Below are positions 14,696 to 22,907 of a stretch of 24,611 nucleotides of DNA, piece after piece. The stretch comes from Gammaproteobacteria bacterium. Lineage in GTDB: Bacteria; Pseudomonadota; Gammaproteobacteria; DSM-16500. Position numbers and translations under genes: made by a program. Within the stretch, counting starts at the first letter, position 1, and each line of letters opens with the position of its first letter. The stretch is from the NCBI GenBank assembly GCA_009885665.1, contig VFKI01000052.1:1-24611 (forward strand). The letters are read 5' to 3'. The notes under the pieces are model-generated. The model searched no databases. It was not told the DNA's origin and was given only the letters and a program-made list of their open reading frames with translations.

Positions 14696-15577
14696 ATGCT
14701 TATGAATTGGTTAGATGGGGTGCTCACGTTCAAGCAAGTTGCTTTTCATCATAGTTTTTCCGCAGCAGCACGCGCGATGGACTTGCCTGCTTCAGTCGTA
14801 ACTAAGCGGGTGCATTGGTTGGAAAAACAATTGGGATTGACGCTATTTGTTCGTACGACTCGGGTGGTTCGAATTACAGATGCGGGAGAATATTTGCTAC
14901 AGTGCGTCACCCCTTTGCTCCAGGAATGGCAAGATATTGAGCATGCGCTGAAAGATTATCATGGCGAGCCACAAGGCAAGGTCGTTATTTACGCGCCGCC
15001 CAATATTTCGACTTTACCACGCATGACTAGCGTGTTCAGTCAGTTTCTCAGTCAGTATCCAAAGCTCAAGTTACAACTTATTACTGCCAGTCAGCCAGTT
15101 TGTCTGCTCCAGACAAAAGCCGACATTTTATTTGCCCCGGAAAAATATTTGCTTGATCCACAAAATGCGGTTGGCATCAAGCTTTTTCCGCTGCGTTATC
15201 AGTGTTATGGATCCCCCAGCTATTTTGCGCATCATGATATTCCGCTGCACCCGACTGACTTGGCGCAACACAATTGTCTTGTTTTTCGCAATGATCACCA
15301 ATGGAAATTTTCAAATCAGACTGTTCCGGTGTCTGGTAACTGGCAAACCGATAGTGGCGATGGCTTAATCAATGCTTGCGTGGCAGGGGTTGGACTCAGT
15401 TATTTACCAAGTTTTATGGTAGAGAATGAAGTTGGGCAAAATCAGTTGCGTGTTGTCTTGACTGACTATGCGGTTGAGCCAGAGTGGATGCATATTTTTT
15501 ATTTACAAAGTCGTTATCTATCATTGAAAACAAAGCGTTTGCTCGATTGGATGCGCCGTTGTCTGACGCAGCAGTGA
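14696..15577 (+). CDS. LysR-family transcriptional regulator
   Basis: A 293-residue DNA-binding regulator. The N-terminal winged helix-turn-helix reads FKQVAFHHSFSAAARAMDLPASVVTKRVHWLEKQLG when its segments are joined, ending at LTLFVRTTRVVRITDAGEYLL (about residues 10-70). The rest is a periplasmic-binding-protein-like effector domain (about 90-290) with VIYAPPNI near its start and GLINACVAGVGLSYLPSFM near residue 235. It resembles the CrgA/aromatic-response branch. It is divergent from the cupin-FUSC pair and probably controls it in response to an exported or modified compound. An in-frame ATG at 14702 is an alternative start with a weak GGA ahead. No strong Shine-Dalgarno is seen. Confidence 0.92.
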   Translation: MLMNWLDGVLTFKQVAFHHSFSAAARAMDLPASVVTKRVHWLEKQLGLTLFVRTTRVVRITDAGEYLLQCVTPLLQEWQDIEHALKDYHGEPQGKVVIYAPPNISTLPRMTSVFSQFLSQYPKLKLQLITASQPVCLLQTKADILFAPEKYLLDPQNAVGIKLFPLRYQCYGSPSYFAHHDIPLHPTDLAQHNCLVFRNDHQWKFSNQTVPVSGNWQTDSGDGLINACVAGVGLSYLPSFMVENEVGQNQLRVVLTDYAVEPEWMHIFYLQSRYLSLKTKRLLDWMRRCLTQQ

Positions 15578-15633
15578 TGATAGATCGGCGCTACATTTGC
15601 AATGTCGATGCGGGATGTCGGATCCTGATAGGA

Positions 15634-16863
15634 TTAATTCATAATCCACGGAGTGACAAAGATTAATAGCTCACGTTTATTTTGCGTTAATGCTTGCTGT
15701 TGAAATAATTTTCCCAACAAAGGCAGCTCGCTTAGCAGCGGTATACGTGTTATTTCTTCGCGTTGATTGGTTTCAAAAATGCCGCCCAATACAATTGTTT
15801 GACCACTTTTTAATTGTACGCTGGATGCCAGTTGACGGGTGGTGATGGCGGGAACGCCGAGCACAATGCGACTGGCAGGTTTATCTTGATTGATTTCCAA
15901 TTTTAATAATAAACGCTGCTGTGGCAAAATTTGCGGCGTCACTTTTAAGCGTAGCACGGCTTTTTTAAACGCCACGCCGGTGGCGCCACTGCGGCTGATT
16001 TCTTGATAAGGGATTTCTTCGCCAGATTCAATGAATGCTGTCGCATAATTGGCGGTAAATAAACGCGGACTGGATAATAATTCAGCATGGCCACGCTGTT
16101 CAGCAGCCGCAAGTTGAATATCTAATAAATGACTATTCGCTAAATGCGCGACCGCCAAGGCATAATGTGCGGGCGTTTGCTCGCGCTCGTCACTGCTGTC
16201 GGTGGCATTAGAAAAATCAATGCCAAGCGTGCGTTCAAAATCACTGTCAATGCTCACCAATTTTGCCGTAATCATCACTTGTTGAATGGGAATATCCATT
16301 TTTTGAATCATGATGCTTAATGCGTGTAAACGATCAGGGGTATCGCGCGCTACTAAACGATTACTACGTGCATCAATCGATAGGCTGCCACGATTTGATA
16401 ATAATTGCGACGTTTTTTCTTGCAATAATTTGCCGACATCCGCTGCGCTGGCATAACGCAAATGCCAATAATCGACGTGTAACGGCGCAAGATTTTCTTG
16501 TGAATCGCGTAGTTTTTTGGTTTGCTCAACGTGTTGTAGTAATGCTTTTTGCGTTTGGATGATCCAAGTGTGCCCTTTTTCAGTGCGAATCAAATGTTGG
16601 CTTTGTAGCAAAGTATCAAATACGGCCGCTGGCGCGCGTTTTTGCAATGTCAGTGAAATATTGCCGGTCACATCGGGGCTGACAATAATATCTTGTTGCA
16701 TGCTGTCAGCCAATGCGTGTAATGCGTCGGCTAAAGGCACGGTTTGTAATGCCATAGAGATGGGTGGCGGCGCAGTAGCGAAAGCTGCATTTGTGATAAA
16801 AAATAAAAATAAAAATTCGAATAAAAATATGAATAGAAAAAAATAGCGTTGCAAATATTTCAT
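15634..16863 (-). CDS. pilQ: Short PilQ/HofQ-type secretin
   Basis: A 409-residue outer-membrane secretin of the type IV pilus or DNA-uptake machine. A signal peptide (about 1-30, FLFIFLFEFLFLFFITNAAFA) leads to an N0/STN domain (about 33-105, VPLADALHALADSMQQDIIV). An N1 domain follows (about 133-205, LRYASAADVGKLLQ and IDARSNRLVARDTPD), then the secretin core (about 206-409, LLSSPRLFT, SGEEIPYQE, LKSGQTIVLGGIF and the end signature PLLGKLFQQQALTQNKRELLIFVTP). The AMIN domains of full-length PilQ (about 700 residues) are absent, so the size matches HofQ of E. coli. Its ATG overlaps the stop of the upstream pilN-pilP gene as ATGA. In many relatives aroK follows pilQ; here it does not. Confidence 0.93.
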   Translation of the reverse strand: MKYLQRYFFLFIFLFEFLFLFFITNAAFATAPPPISMALQTVPLADALHALADSMQQDIIVSPDVTGNISLTLQKRAPAAVFDTLLQSQHLIRTEKGHTWIIQTQKALLQHVEQTKKLRDSQENLAPLHVDYWHLRYASAADVGKLLQEKTSQLLSNRGSLSIDARSNRLVARDTPDRLHALSIMIQKMDIPIQQVMITAKLVSIDSDFERTLGIDFSNATDSSDEREQTPAHYALAVAHLANSHLLDIQLAAAEQRGHAELLSSPRLFTANYATAFIESGEEIPYQEISRSGATGVAFKKAVLRLKVTPQILPQQRLLLKLEINQDKPASRIVLGVPAITTRQLASSVQLKSGQTIVLGGIFETNQREEITRIPLLSELPLLGKLFQQQALTQNKRELLIFVTPWIMN

Positions 16864-17321
16864 ATGTCATTTTCCTTTGCTTCATAATTAAACCGGATGC
16901 CGTGCGTGTCAATTTTTTCAATGCAGGCATGTTCAGTACCGATACATTCGCCGACAATAACGCGAAAACTGCTGCCATCGGGTAAGCGTAACATTGCGCT
17001 ATAGTGGCCAGCTTGATAGAGCCAGCCAGCAAATTGCATGACACGAATAGAATAACGATCAATTTTTTTTATGGGGGTTAGTGCATGCGTTTTAGCAGAT
17101 AATATTAAGGTGGCGTGTGAGAGGCGGGTTTTTTCTAATTTTAATGGCGCGCTTAAATTGCGCGTTATTTCGATCATGTGTTGGCGTTTTTGCGATAAAT
17201 CAAATTCAATCATGATAAAAAAGATAAGCAACCCTAAGCCGCACGCGATGAATATTTTTTTACGCCGCGCTAAGCGCAAACGTCGTTGTGCACGCCATGG
17301 TAATAAGTTGATGCGTGTCAT
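16860..17321 (-). CDS. PilN-PilP fusion protein of the pilus alignment complex
   Basis: A 153-residue inner-membrane protein. It begins TRINLLPWRAQRR (2-14), the hallmark N-terminus of PilN that binds PilM, followed by a membrane span (about 23-40, IFIACGLGLLIFFIMIEF). A short linker leads to a C-terminal region (about 88-147) that reads like the PilP beta domain: SIRVMQFAGWL, then LRLPDGSSFRVIVGECIG. PilP normally links PilN/O to the PilQ secretin. The ferredoxin-like periplasmic domain of PilN and all of PilO are missing. The ATG at 17321 is chosen because it overlaps the pilM stop as ATGA; a GTG three codons upstream is possible. The gene also overlaps pilQ as ATGA. Confidence 0.78.
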   Translation of the reverse strand: MTRINLLPWRAQRRLRLARRKKIFIACGLGLLIFFIMIEFDLSQKRQHMIEITRNLSAPLKLEKTRLSHATLILSAKTHALTPIKKIDRYSIRVMQFAGWLYQAGHYSAMLRLPDGSSFRVIVGECIGTEHACIEKIDTHGIRFNYEAKENDI

Positions 17322-18190
17322 GCTAGCCACCGCAATGCGGTGCCAACAGCCGTGCCCAATAACGGCGATGGCGCAGTCAGTTTTTCTTGATGGGGAAAGG
17401 GGTTGAGTATGGTTGCTAGAATGGTGGGTGTATCAGAGAGCGCGGCGTGTAAACGCAGACATTGTTGTGGATTGCCGCTTAACCATAGTTTCAGCAATGT
17501 GTGTGGCGGGGTAGAAAAAGCGTGTAAATAATGTTGTAAACTGCTGACGGTAAGTGAATCCAGTTTATGCAAAGAAAGCGTTTGATTTGCATGAATGATG
17601 GTTAATTGCATGCTGTCGGTATAACACTCCAAAAAAAAGTGTGGATAGGGTGCGGGATGTGCTGATGAAAACGCCATGGCTTGTTGCTTAGCGTACGCAT
17701 CAATATCAATTGCACACAAGCGAATGCCGGCAGTTATTGCGAGTGAGGTGAATTTTTCAATGTCAGCGGTGCGCGCAATGCTTGCCAACACTTCATCTTC
17801 ATGTTCGCCTTGTGTATGTGTAGCAAAATCCAGCTGTACAGGATCAGTAACATCAGGAAAATAGTGCGGCAGATTTTCTGTCAGTAAAGTTTCTCGCTCC
17901 GCATCGCTCAGTTCGCTGGGTAGGCGGATCAGTTTGCGCATGGTGTAAATAGCCGATAAGGCAAGGCTGGCGGGCCAATGCTGCACATGTGCTTCCTCGC
18001 TCAGTTGGCGTAATGTCAGTGCGATGGGTTCAGTTTGCAAAAGCTTGCCAGCGGTGCAGCAATCAGTTGGCAGCGGGGCGGCTGCATAGTGTTCCAATCG
18101 CGGTTGGCCGTGCTTGCGGCTGAGGCAAGCAAGCGTAATATGGTCGCCACACAAGGCAATGCCCGTGTGGCGTTGACGTGAAAATAGCAT
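17318..18190 (-). CDS. pilM: PilM/HofM-like actin-fold pilus assembly protein
   Basis: A 290-residue cytoplasmic protein, shorter than classic PilM (about 350) and close in size to HofM. It shows the actin-like/ATPase start TGIALCGDHITLACLSR (9-25) and LIRLPSELSDAERETLL (about 87-103), the segment corresponding to the conserved PilM region that precedes NxxxYIPF. IDIDAYAKQQAMAF (about 160) is also typical. It would bind the N-terminus of the PilN-PilP protein made from the next gene, with which it overlaps by ATGA. AAGGA precedes the ATG at good spacing. It is divergent from mrcA, the usual arrangement in gammaproteobacteria. Overall similarity is weak, so the call rests partly on context. 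Confidence 0.82.
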   Translation of the reverse strand: MLFSRQRHTGIALCGDHITLACLSRKHGQPRLEHYAAAPLPTDCCTAGKLLQTEPIALTLRQLSEEAHVQHWPASLALSAIYTMRKLIRLPSELSDAERETLLTENLPHYFPDVTDPVQLDFATHTQGEHEDEVLASIARTADIEKFTSLAITAGIRLCAIDIDAYAKQQAMAFSSAHPAPYPHFFLECYTDSMQLTIIHANQTLSLHKLDSLTVSSLQHYLHAFSTPPHTLLKLWLSGNPQQCLRLHAALSDTPTILATILNPFPHQEKLTAPSPLLGTAVGTALRWLA

Positions 18191-18218
18191 AGAAGTTCCT
18201 TGCAGAATGCAGGATGTG

Positions 18219-18242
18219 CGTTATATGTTACGTTATATGTTA
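18219..18242. repeat. Perfect 12-bp tandem duplication upstream of pilM
   Basis: CGTTATATGTTA occurs twice in tandem (18219-18230 and 18231-18242). On the minus strand each unit contains TATAAC, a possible -10 box 30-45 bases before the pilM ATG. It abuts the start of R1 copy 2. Confidence 0.6.
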
Positions 18243-18244
18243 TT

Positions 18245-18364
18245 AGGGTAATGGGTAGCGATGGGGGAGTTGTCAGAGGGGGAGAGCGCTATTCTCCCCC
18301 TCTGACGCTCGTCAATGCAGTGTGCCGCGTGCTCAGTTCCCCTACCCTATCTTTTGTGAGATAC
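18245..18364 (+). repeat. R1 palindromic element, copy 2
   Basis: Nearly identical to the minus strand of 7441-7563, including the 14-bp G-run/C-run hairpin (about 18272-18307) and CTACCCTATCTTTTG at its right side. It lies between the divergent pilM and mrcA genes. Its left outer end (the GTATCT arm) is missing. At its right it runs directly into an R2-type end at 18361-18390. Confidence 0.85.
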
Positions 18365-18390
18365 AAAAATACTTTAGTACGGAATGTCGG
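18361..18390 (+). repeat. R2-type right terminal fragment
   Basis: ATACAAAAATACTTTAGTAC followed by GGAATGTCGG matches the right end of the R2 elements (9001-9031) with few differences. No matching left end is adjacent. The remaining DNA to 18519 holds only weak promoter-like AT-rich sequence (TATAAT near 18410) ahead of mrcA. Confidence 0.7.
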
Positions 18391-18519
18391 TGAGAAGCTA
18401 TATTATATAATGTGCTATTGAATGGACGGCAGGTGCAGAAGATTTTGGTGCAGATGCAGCTATCTTGGCGTATTCTGTAGTAAAATGCAAGGCATTGATA
18501 AATTAACTGCAGAGTACGC

Positions 18520-20916
18520 ATGAACTTTTTAGCCCGTTTGTTTTATCGGCTGACCCAGCTGATACTCATTTTGAGTTTGCCCATTATTATTGTGATGGCC
18601 AGCGCATGGTATTACACCACGTATCAATTACCTGATATCGATGCATTGAATACCGTGCGCTTGCAAGTTCCATTGCAAATTTTCACCCATGACAGCAAGC
18701 TTATCGCGGCGTTCGGTGAAAATCGCCGTATTCCTGTGCCATACGATCAAATTCCGACTAAGTTGATTCAAGCCGTATTGGCGACTGAGGATCAACGCTA
18801 TTTCCAGCATCCAGGCATCGATATTCCTGGCTTGATCCGCGCCGGCTTATTATTAGTGGCGACAGGTCGTAAGGAGCAAGGCGGCAGTACGATTACCATG
18901 CAAGTGGCGCGTAGCTTTTATTTGTCGCGTCATAAAACATTTGGCCGTAAATTACGCGAAATTTTATTGGCGCTGAAAATTGATCATCATTTAAGTAAAC
19001 AAAAAATCCTCGAGCTTTATCTAAACAAGATCTTTTTGGGTAATCGCGCTTATGGCGTGGCGGCGGCTGCCCAAATTTATTATGGTAAATCATTGGATAA
19101 ATTAACGCTCGACCAATACGCCATGTTGGCAGGCTTGCCGCAGGCGCCGTCTGCGTTAAATCCGATTTCACATCCAGTGGCGGCGAAAAAGCGTCGCGAC
19201 CATGTGTTGGCACGCATGTATGACAGCGGTTACATCACGGAAAAAGAATTGCGCGCGGCTTTGGATACGCCGCTCAATGCGAGTTACCATGATTTAGGCG
19301 TGCAAGTGAACGCACCTTATATGGCAGAGTTGGTGCGTCAACAGCTTGAAACCATGTATGGCGATAGCATTTATACGGATAATTTCAGTGTATATACGAC
19401 GCTCGATAGCCGCTTGCAAAAAATTGCCGATCAAGCGGTGCAACAAGGCTTAATCGCATATGATCAGCGGCATGGCTACCGTGGTCCAGAGCGTAATCTG
19501 GGTGTGCCAGGGCCTGGTGAAATGAAGGCATGGCAAGAAACACTCAAAAAAATGTTTGCAGTTGCCGGCCTTGAGCCCGCAGCTGTCATTGATATGACGG
19601 ATCAAACTGTCACGGTATTGCGCGCCGATGGCCGGCTGATGATTATTCCGTGGGCGGGTTTAGCCTGGGCGCGCCGTCAAGTCAATCCGGATTTTCTGGG
19701 TCCTATGCCGCACCATACACATGATATTTTGCATTTAGGGGATGTCATTCGCATCATGCAATTACCCGATAAAAGTTGGCGGCTTGCGCAAATTCCCAAG
19801 GCGCAAGCGGGCATGGTGGTGTTAAACCCAGAAAATGGCGGAATGCTCGCATTGGTGGGAGGGTTTGATTATTCCTTAAGTAAATTTGACCGTATGACGG
19901 ATGCGCGACGTCAGCCAGGTTCTAGTTTCAAGCCCTTTATTTATTCGGCGGCCTTAGCCAAGGGTGACACGCTGGCCACTTTGATCAATGATGCGCCGAT
20001 TATTTATCAAAATCCTTATAATAATACCGTATGGCGACCACAAAATGACGAGAGACGTTTTTTTGGTCCGACGCGTTTGCGTATTGGCTTGATCCATTCT
20101 TATAATTTATTAACGATTCGCTTATTGCAACAAATTGGCGTGGATTATGCGATTCGTTATGCTGAACCATTTGGTTTTAGTGCGATGCAATTACCGCATG
20201 AATTATCGCTGGCATTAGGCACGGCCAGTGTCACGCCGTTACAAATGGCGGCAGCTTATGCCGTATTTGCCAATAGCGGATTTCATGTCGTGCCCTATGC
20301 AATTGATCATATTATGCAGCAGGGTAAATTAGTTTATCAGGCGCGGCCTTTGGTCGCTTGTCGCGATTGTGCGCCGCCGTTGCCGAATGATAATACCCGC
20401 GCACCGCGTGTCATCTCATCGGAAAATGCATTTTTAATTACTTCCGCTTTGCATGATGTGATTGAGCATGGCACCGGTGTGCGTGCGCGCAGTTTAAATC
20501 GAAAGGATTTATCTGGCAAAACGGGCACGACGCAAAATCAAGTGGATGCCTGGTTCGATGGATATAACGCACAATTAGTAGCGGTGGCGTGGGTTGGTTT
20601 TGATCAACAGCAACAATCCTTGCATGAATATGGTAATAAAGCCGCTTTACCTATTTGGATGGACTTTATGAAAGCGGCGTTGAAAAATACGCCCGATCAT
20701 ACGCCGGAGCAGCCGCCGGGTATCGTCAGTATACGTATTGATCCCATCACGGGACGGCGCGCAGATGCTGAAAATCCTGCGGCACGGTTTGAATATTTTA
20801 TGCAACCGTATTTACCGCGCTCGAGTGATGACGTTGCGAGTGATGGCGGCGATGATGCGGCACCAGCAGCCGCAACGTCGACGTCGGCGGAGCCGGGCGA
20901 CGGCGGGCTCTATTAA
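18520..20916 (+). CDS. mrcA: Penicillin-binding protein 1A (bifunctional peptidoglycan synthase)
   Basis: A 798-residue class A PBP anchored in the inner membrane by one N-terminal span (about 10-30). The glycosyltransferase 51 domain carries the catalytic EDQRYFQHPG (Glu90), GGSTITMQ (121-128) and KILELYLNKIFLG (162-174). The transpeptidase domain carries the active-site Ser468 in SSFK (468-471), SYN (527-529) and KTG (667-669). An intervening region (about 315-400, EMKAWQETLKKMFAVAGLEP) matches the PBP1A-specific OB-like insertion. The tail is low-complexity Asp/Ala/Ser. It polymerises and cross-links peptidoglycan in the periplasm. Its position divergent from pilM is conserved in gammaproteobacteria. 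The Shine-Dalgarno is weak (GAG). Confidence 0.96.
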   Translation: MNFLARLFYRLTQLILILSLPIIIVMASAWYYTTYQLPDIDALNTVRLQVPLQIFTHDSKLIAAFGENRRIPVPYDQIPTKLIQAVLATEDQRYFQHPGIDIPGLIRAGLLLVATGRKEQGGSTITMQVARSFYLSRHKTFGRKLREILLALKIDHHLSKQKILELYLNKIFLGNRAYGVAAAAQIYYGKSLDKLTLDQYAMLAGLPQAPSALNPISHPVAAKKRRDHVLARMYDSGYITEKELRAALDTPLNASYHDLGVQVNAPYMAELVRQQLETMYGDSIYTDNFSVYTTLDSRLQKIADQAVQQGLIAYDQRHGYRGPERNLGVPGPGEMKAWQETLKKMFAVAGLEPAAVIDMTDQTVTVLRADGRLMIIPWAGLAWARRQVNPDFLGPMPHHTHDILHLGDVIRIMQLPDKSWRLAQIPKAQAGMVVLNPENGGMLALVGGFDYSLSKFDRMTDARRQPGSSFKPFIYSAALAKGDTLATLINDAPIIYQNPYNNTVWRPQNDERRFFGPTRLRIGLIHSYNLLTIRLLQQIGVDYAIRYAEPFGFSAMQLPHELSLALGTASVTPLQMAAAYAVFANSGFHVVPYAIDHIMQQGKLVYQARPLVACRDCAPPLPNDNTRAPRVISSENAFLITSALHDVIEHGTGVRARSLNRKDLSGKTGTTQNQVDAWFDGYNAQLVAVAWVGFDQQQQSLHEYGNKAALPIWMDFMKAALKNTPDHTPEQPPGIVSIRIDPITGRRADAENPAARFEYFMQPYLPRSSDDVASDGGDDAAPAAATSTSAEPGDGGLY

Positions 20917-20928
20917 TCAAGCCAATAA

Positions 20929-20957
20929 CCGACATTTCGCACACGCTCCAAAGATAC
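20929..20957 (+). repeat. R2-type left terminal fragment
   Basis: CCGACATTTCGCACACG begins 13 bases after the mrcA stop and resembles the left ends at 8890 and 24385. It is followed by GCTCCAAAGATAC and then by R1 copy 3, not by an R2 interior. Confidence 0.6.
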
Positions 20958-20961
20958 CAGT

Positions 20962-21067
20962 TCGCGATGGGGGTTGCCAAAGGGGGGCGCGATTCTCCCC
21001 CTCTGACGCTTGCCAATGCAGTTTGCCGCGCACTCAGTTCCTCTACCCTATCTTTTGTAATAGATAC
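20962..21067 (+). repeat. R1 palindromic element, copy 3 (diverged)
   Basis: GCGATGGGGGTTG is followed by a damaged G-run/C-run hairpin. Then CTCTGACGCTTGCCAATGCA and CTACCCTATCTTTTGTAATA align with copy 2. It fills the gap between the convergent mrcA and pdxB genes and ends 3 bases from the pdxB stop codon. Confidence 0.75.
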
Positions 21068-21069
21068 AG

Positions 21070-22071
21070 TTAATCAAGCAATAAAATTGAGGCGCGTTGA
21101 AAATGCTTGCGTAAGTGATCAAATTGAGCAGGTTTTTTTTTCAATTCGGCGGAGATAATCCTTGGGTCGAACGTGTGCAGTAGCAGCGGTTGCCAGTCAA
21201 TTTCCTTTTTTATTTCAAGGAGATTGTTTGATACGCTTTCTCTTGGCATTTTTTGCGCCGTTATGATTCCGTGTGCGACTGCCGCTTCATATAACATTAT
21301 CGTGCCGCGAATTTTCGCTTCTACTGTGTAACCGGCAATATGCGGCGTGCTGAGAAAAGCTTTTGCAATAATTTCGCGATTAAGATTGGGTTCATTTTCA
21401 TAAACATCGAGGCACCAGCAAAACGAAGCATCTGCTTGTTTGATGGTTTCATCGGCAATGATGGCGCCGCGACTGGTATTGATAAAAACACAGTTTTTGT
21501 TTTGTCGATTGAGAAAAGCGTCGTCGATTAAATGAAAAGTGGGGTGTTCACCGGTCATGACTAATGGTACATGGGTAGTCACTAAATCGCATGCAGTTAT
21601 TTTTTCAAATGGCACGGTATTAAGCTTAAAGGGATCGCATAATAGCACGGTATAACCCAGCATTTTAAGTAAAGCCGCAACGCGCGCACCAATGCGACCG
21701 ACCCCAATAACGGCAGCACGTAAATTTGGCTGCGTCAAAAAGCCAGCATTTTGTAAGGCGGCTAGCGTGCATGCAATATATTCAACCACTGCACGGGTGT
21801 TGCAGCCTGCTGCAGTCGCCCACGCAATATGGTGTTGTGCTAGCCACGCGGTATCTAAATGATCTTGTCCGGTGGTGGCGCTGCCAACGAATTTCACTTG
21901 ACTGCCTTGTAATAATGCTGCATTCACTTGTGTGACTGAGCGTACCAATAATATATCTGCATCAACCACATCAGCCGCAACGATGTCGCGTCCGGGTTTT
22001 TTGATGATGACGCCTGTTGCAGCAAAGTATTCATCTAGTTGCGGAATGTTTTCATCGGCAATGATTTTCAT
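21070..22071 (-). CDS. pdxB: Erythronate-4-phosphate dehydrogenase
   Basis: Oxidises 4-phosphoerythronate in the DXP-dependent pyridoxal 5'-phosphate pathway. The 333 residues belong to the D-isomer-specific 2-hydroxyacid dehydrogenase fold. The PdxB-typical start MKIIADENIP leads to GSATTGQDHLD (63-73) and the NAD motif GVGRIG (123-128). Catalytic segments are TSRGAI with Arg201, DVYENEP (222-228) and TPHIAGYT with His244. The C-terminal dimerisation domain is shorter than in E. coli (378 residues in total). The ATG at 22071 is chosen over an upstream start because it overlaps the ubiA stop as ATGA and AGGA lies upstream. It is the last gene of a ubiC-ubiA-pdxB unit. Confidence 0.92.
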   Translation of the reverse strand: MKIIADENIPQLDEYFAATGVIIKKPGRDIVAADVVDADILLVRSVTQVNAALLQGSQVKFVGSATTGQDHLDTAWLAQHHIAWATAAGCNTRAVVEYIACTLAALQNAGFLTQPNLRAAVIGVGRIGARVAALLKMLGYTVLLCDPFKLNTVPFEKITACDLVTTHVPLVMTGEHPTFHLIDDAFLNRQNKNCVFINTSRGAIIADETIKQADASFCWCLDVYENEPNLNREIIAKAFLSTPHIAGYTVEAKIRGTIMLYEAAVAHGIITAQKMPRESVSNNLLEIKKEIDWQPLLLHTFDPRIISAELKKKPAQFDHLRKHFQRASILLLD

Positions 22072-22907
22072 ATAATAATTCCTATAAAAATGAGCATGCC
22101 GACCCAATGATTATTTAAAAAAGCACGAAAACAGTGCGTTGGTGCGCGCGTACGAATCAGCCATTGTTGGTAGGCGAATAATAGTGCGGCCGCTGTTAGG
22201 CAAAGATAATACGGTATATGCAAATGTTGATCATAACCAATGATGGCAAGTAGCATGACAACGCATGTTTGTAAAATGCCAATGATTAGGCGATCATAGC
22301 GACCAAACAAAATTGCGGTGGAGCGGATGCCTATGCGTATATCATCCGCGCGATCGGTCATGGCGTATAAGGTGTCATACATCACTACCCATATCAATGC
22401 GGTGATAAATGTTAATCCTGTCAGTGCGGATAAATGGTTAGTGCATGCAGTAAATGCCATAGGGACACCAAACGAAAATGTTACACCGAGTCCTACTTGT
22501 GGCAAATGCGTGATACGTTTTAAAAAAGGATAGAGGACAGTGAAAATCGCGGCGAGCACGGCCAGCCAGCGCGTGTAAACATTCAATTGCCATACTAAAA
22601 ATAAGGCAACTAGCATGAGTAACACAAATAATATGAGGGCTTCACACAGTGAAACGTTGCCAGCTGTTAACGGCCGATGTTGGGTGCGGCTGACATGGCG
22701 ATCAAAATTGCGGTCGACAATATCATTGATAATGCAGCCGGCTGAACGCATGGTGATCGTTCCGGCAATAAATATCAATAAAATCGCACGCGGCGGCCAG
22801 CCGCCTGCTGCTAACCATAATGCCCATAACGTCGGCCATAATAATAACAAAATGCCGATGGGTTTATGTAGGCGCAGTAAATGGCAATAATTTTTGAATC
22901 GATTCAT
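22068..22907 (-). CDS. ubiA: 4-hydroxybenzoate octaprenyltransferase
   Basis: An integral inner-membrane prenyltransferase of 279 residues that attaches the polyprenyl tail to 4-hydroxybenzoate in ubiquinone synthesis. The first Asp-rich motif is NDIVDRNFD (61-69), followed by HVSRTQHRPLTAG. The second is YDTLYAMTDRADD (177-189). LHKPIGILLLLWPTLWALW (13-31) is the typical first span, and about nine spans are seen. Its ATG overlaps the ubiC stop and its stop overlaps the pdxB start, both as ATGA. The identification is secure. Confidence 0.97.
   Translation of the reverse strand: MNRFKNYCHLLRLHKPIGILLLLWPTLWALWLAAGGWPPRAILLIFIAGTITMRSAGCIINDIVDRNFDRHVSRTQHRPLTAGNVSLCEALILFVLLMLVALFLVWQLNVYTRWLAVLAAIFTVLYPFLKRITHLPQVGLGVTFSFGVPMAFTACTNHLSALTGLTFITALIWVVMYDTLYAMTDRADDIRIGIRSTAILFGRYDRLIIGILQTCVVMLLAIIGYDQHLHIPYYLCLTAAALLFAYQQWLIRTRAPTHCFRAFLNNHWVGMLIFIGIII

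Noticed and set aside
15607..15621. GATGCGGGATGTCGG as another R2 end
   Set aside because: It has several mismatches and no adjacent R2 sequence; it may be a decayed remnant but is too short to call.
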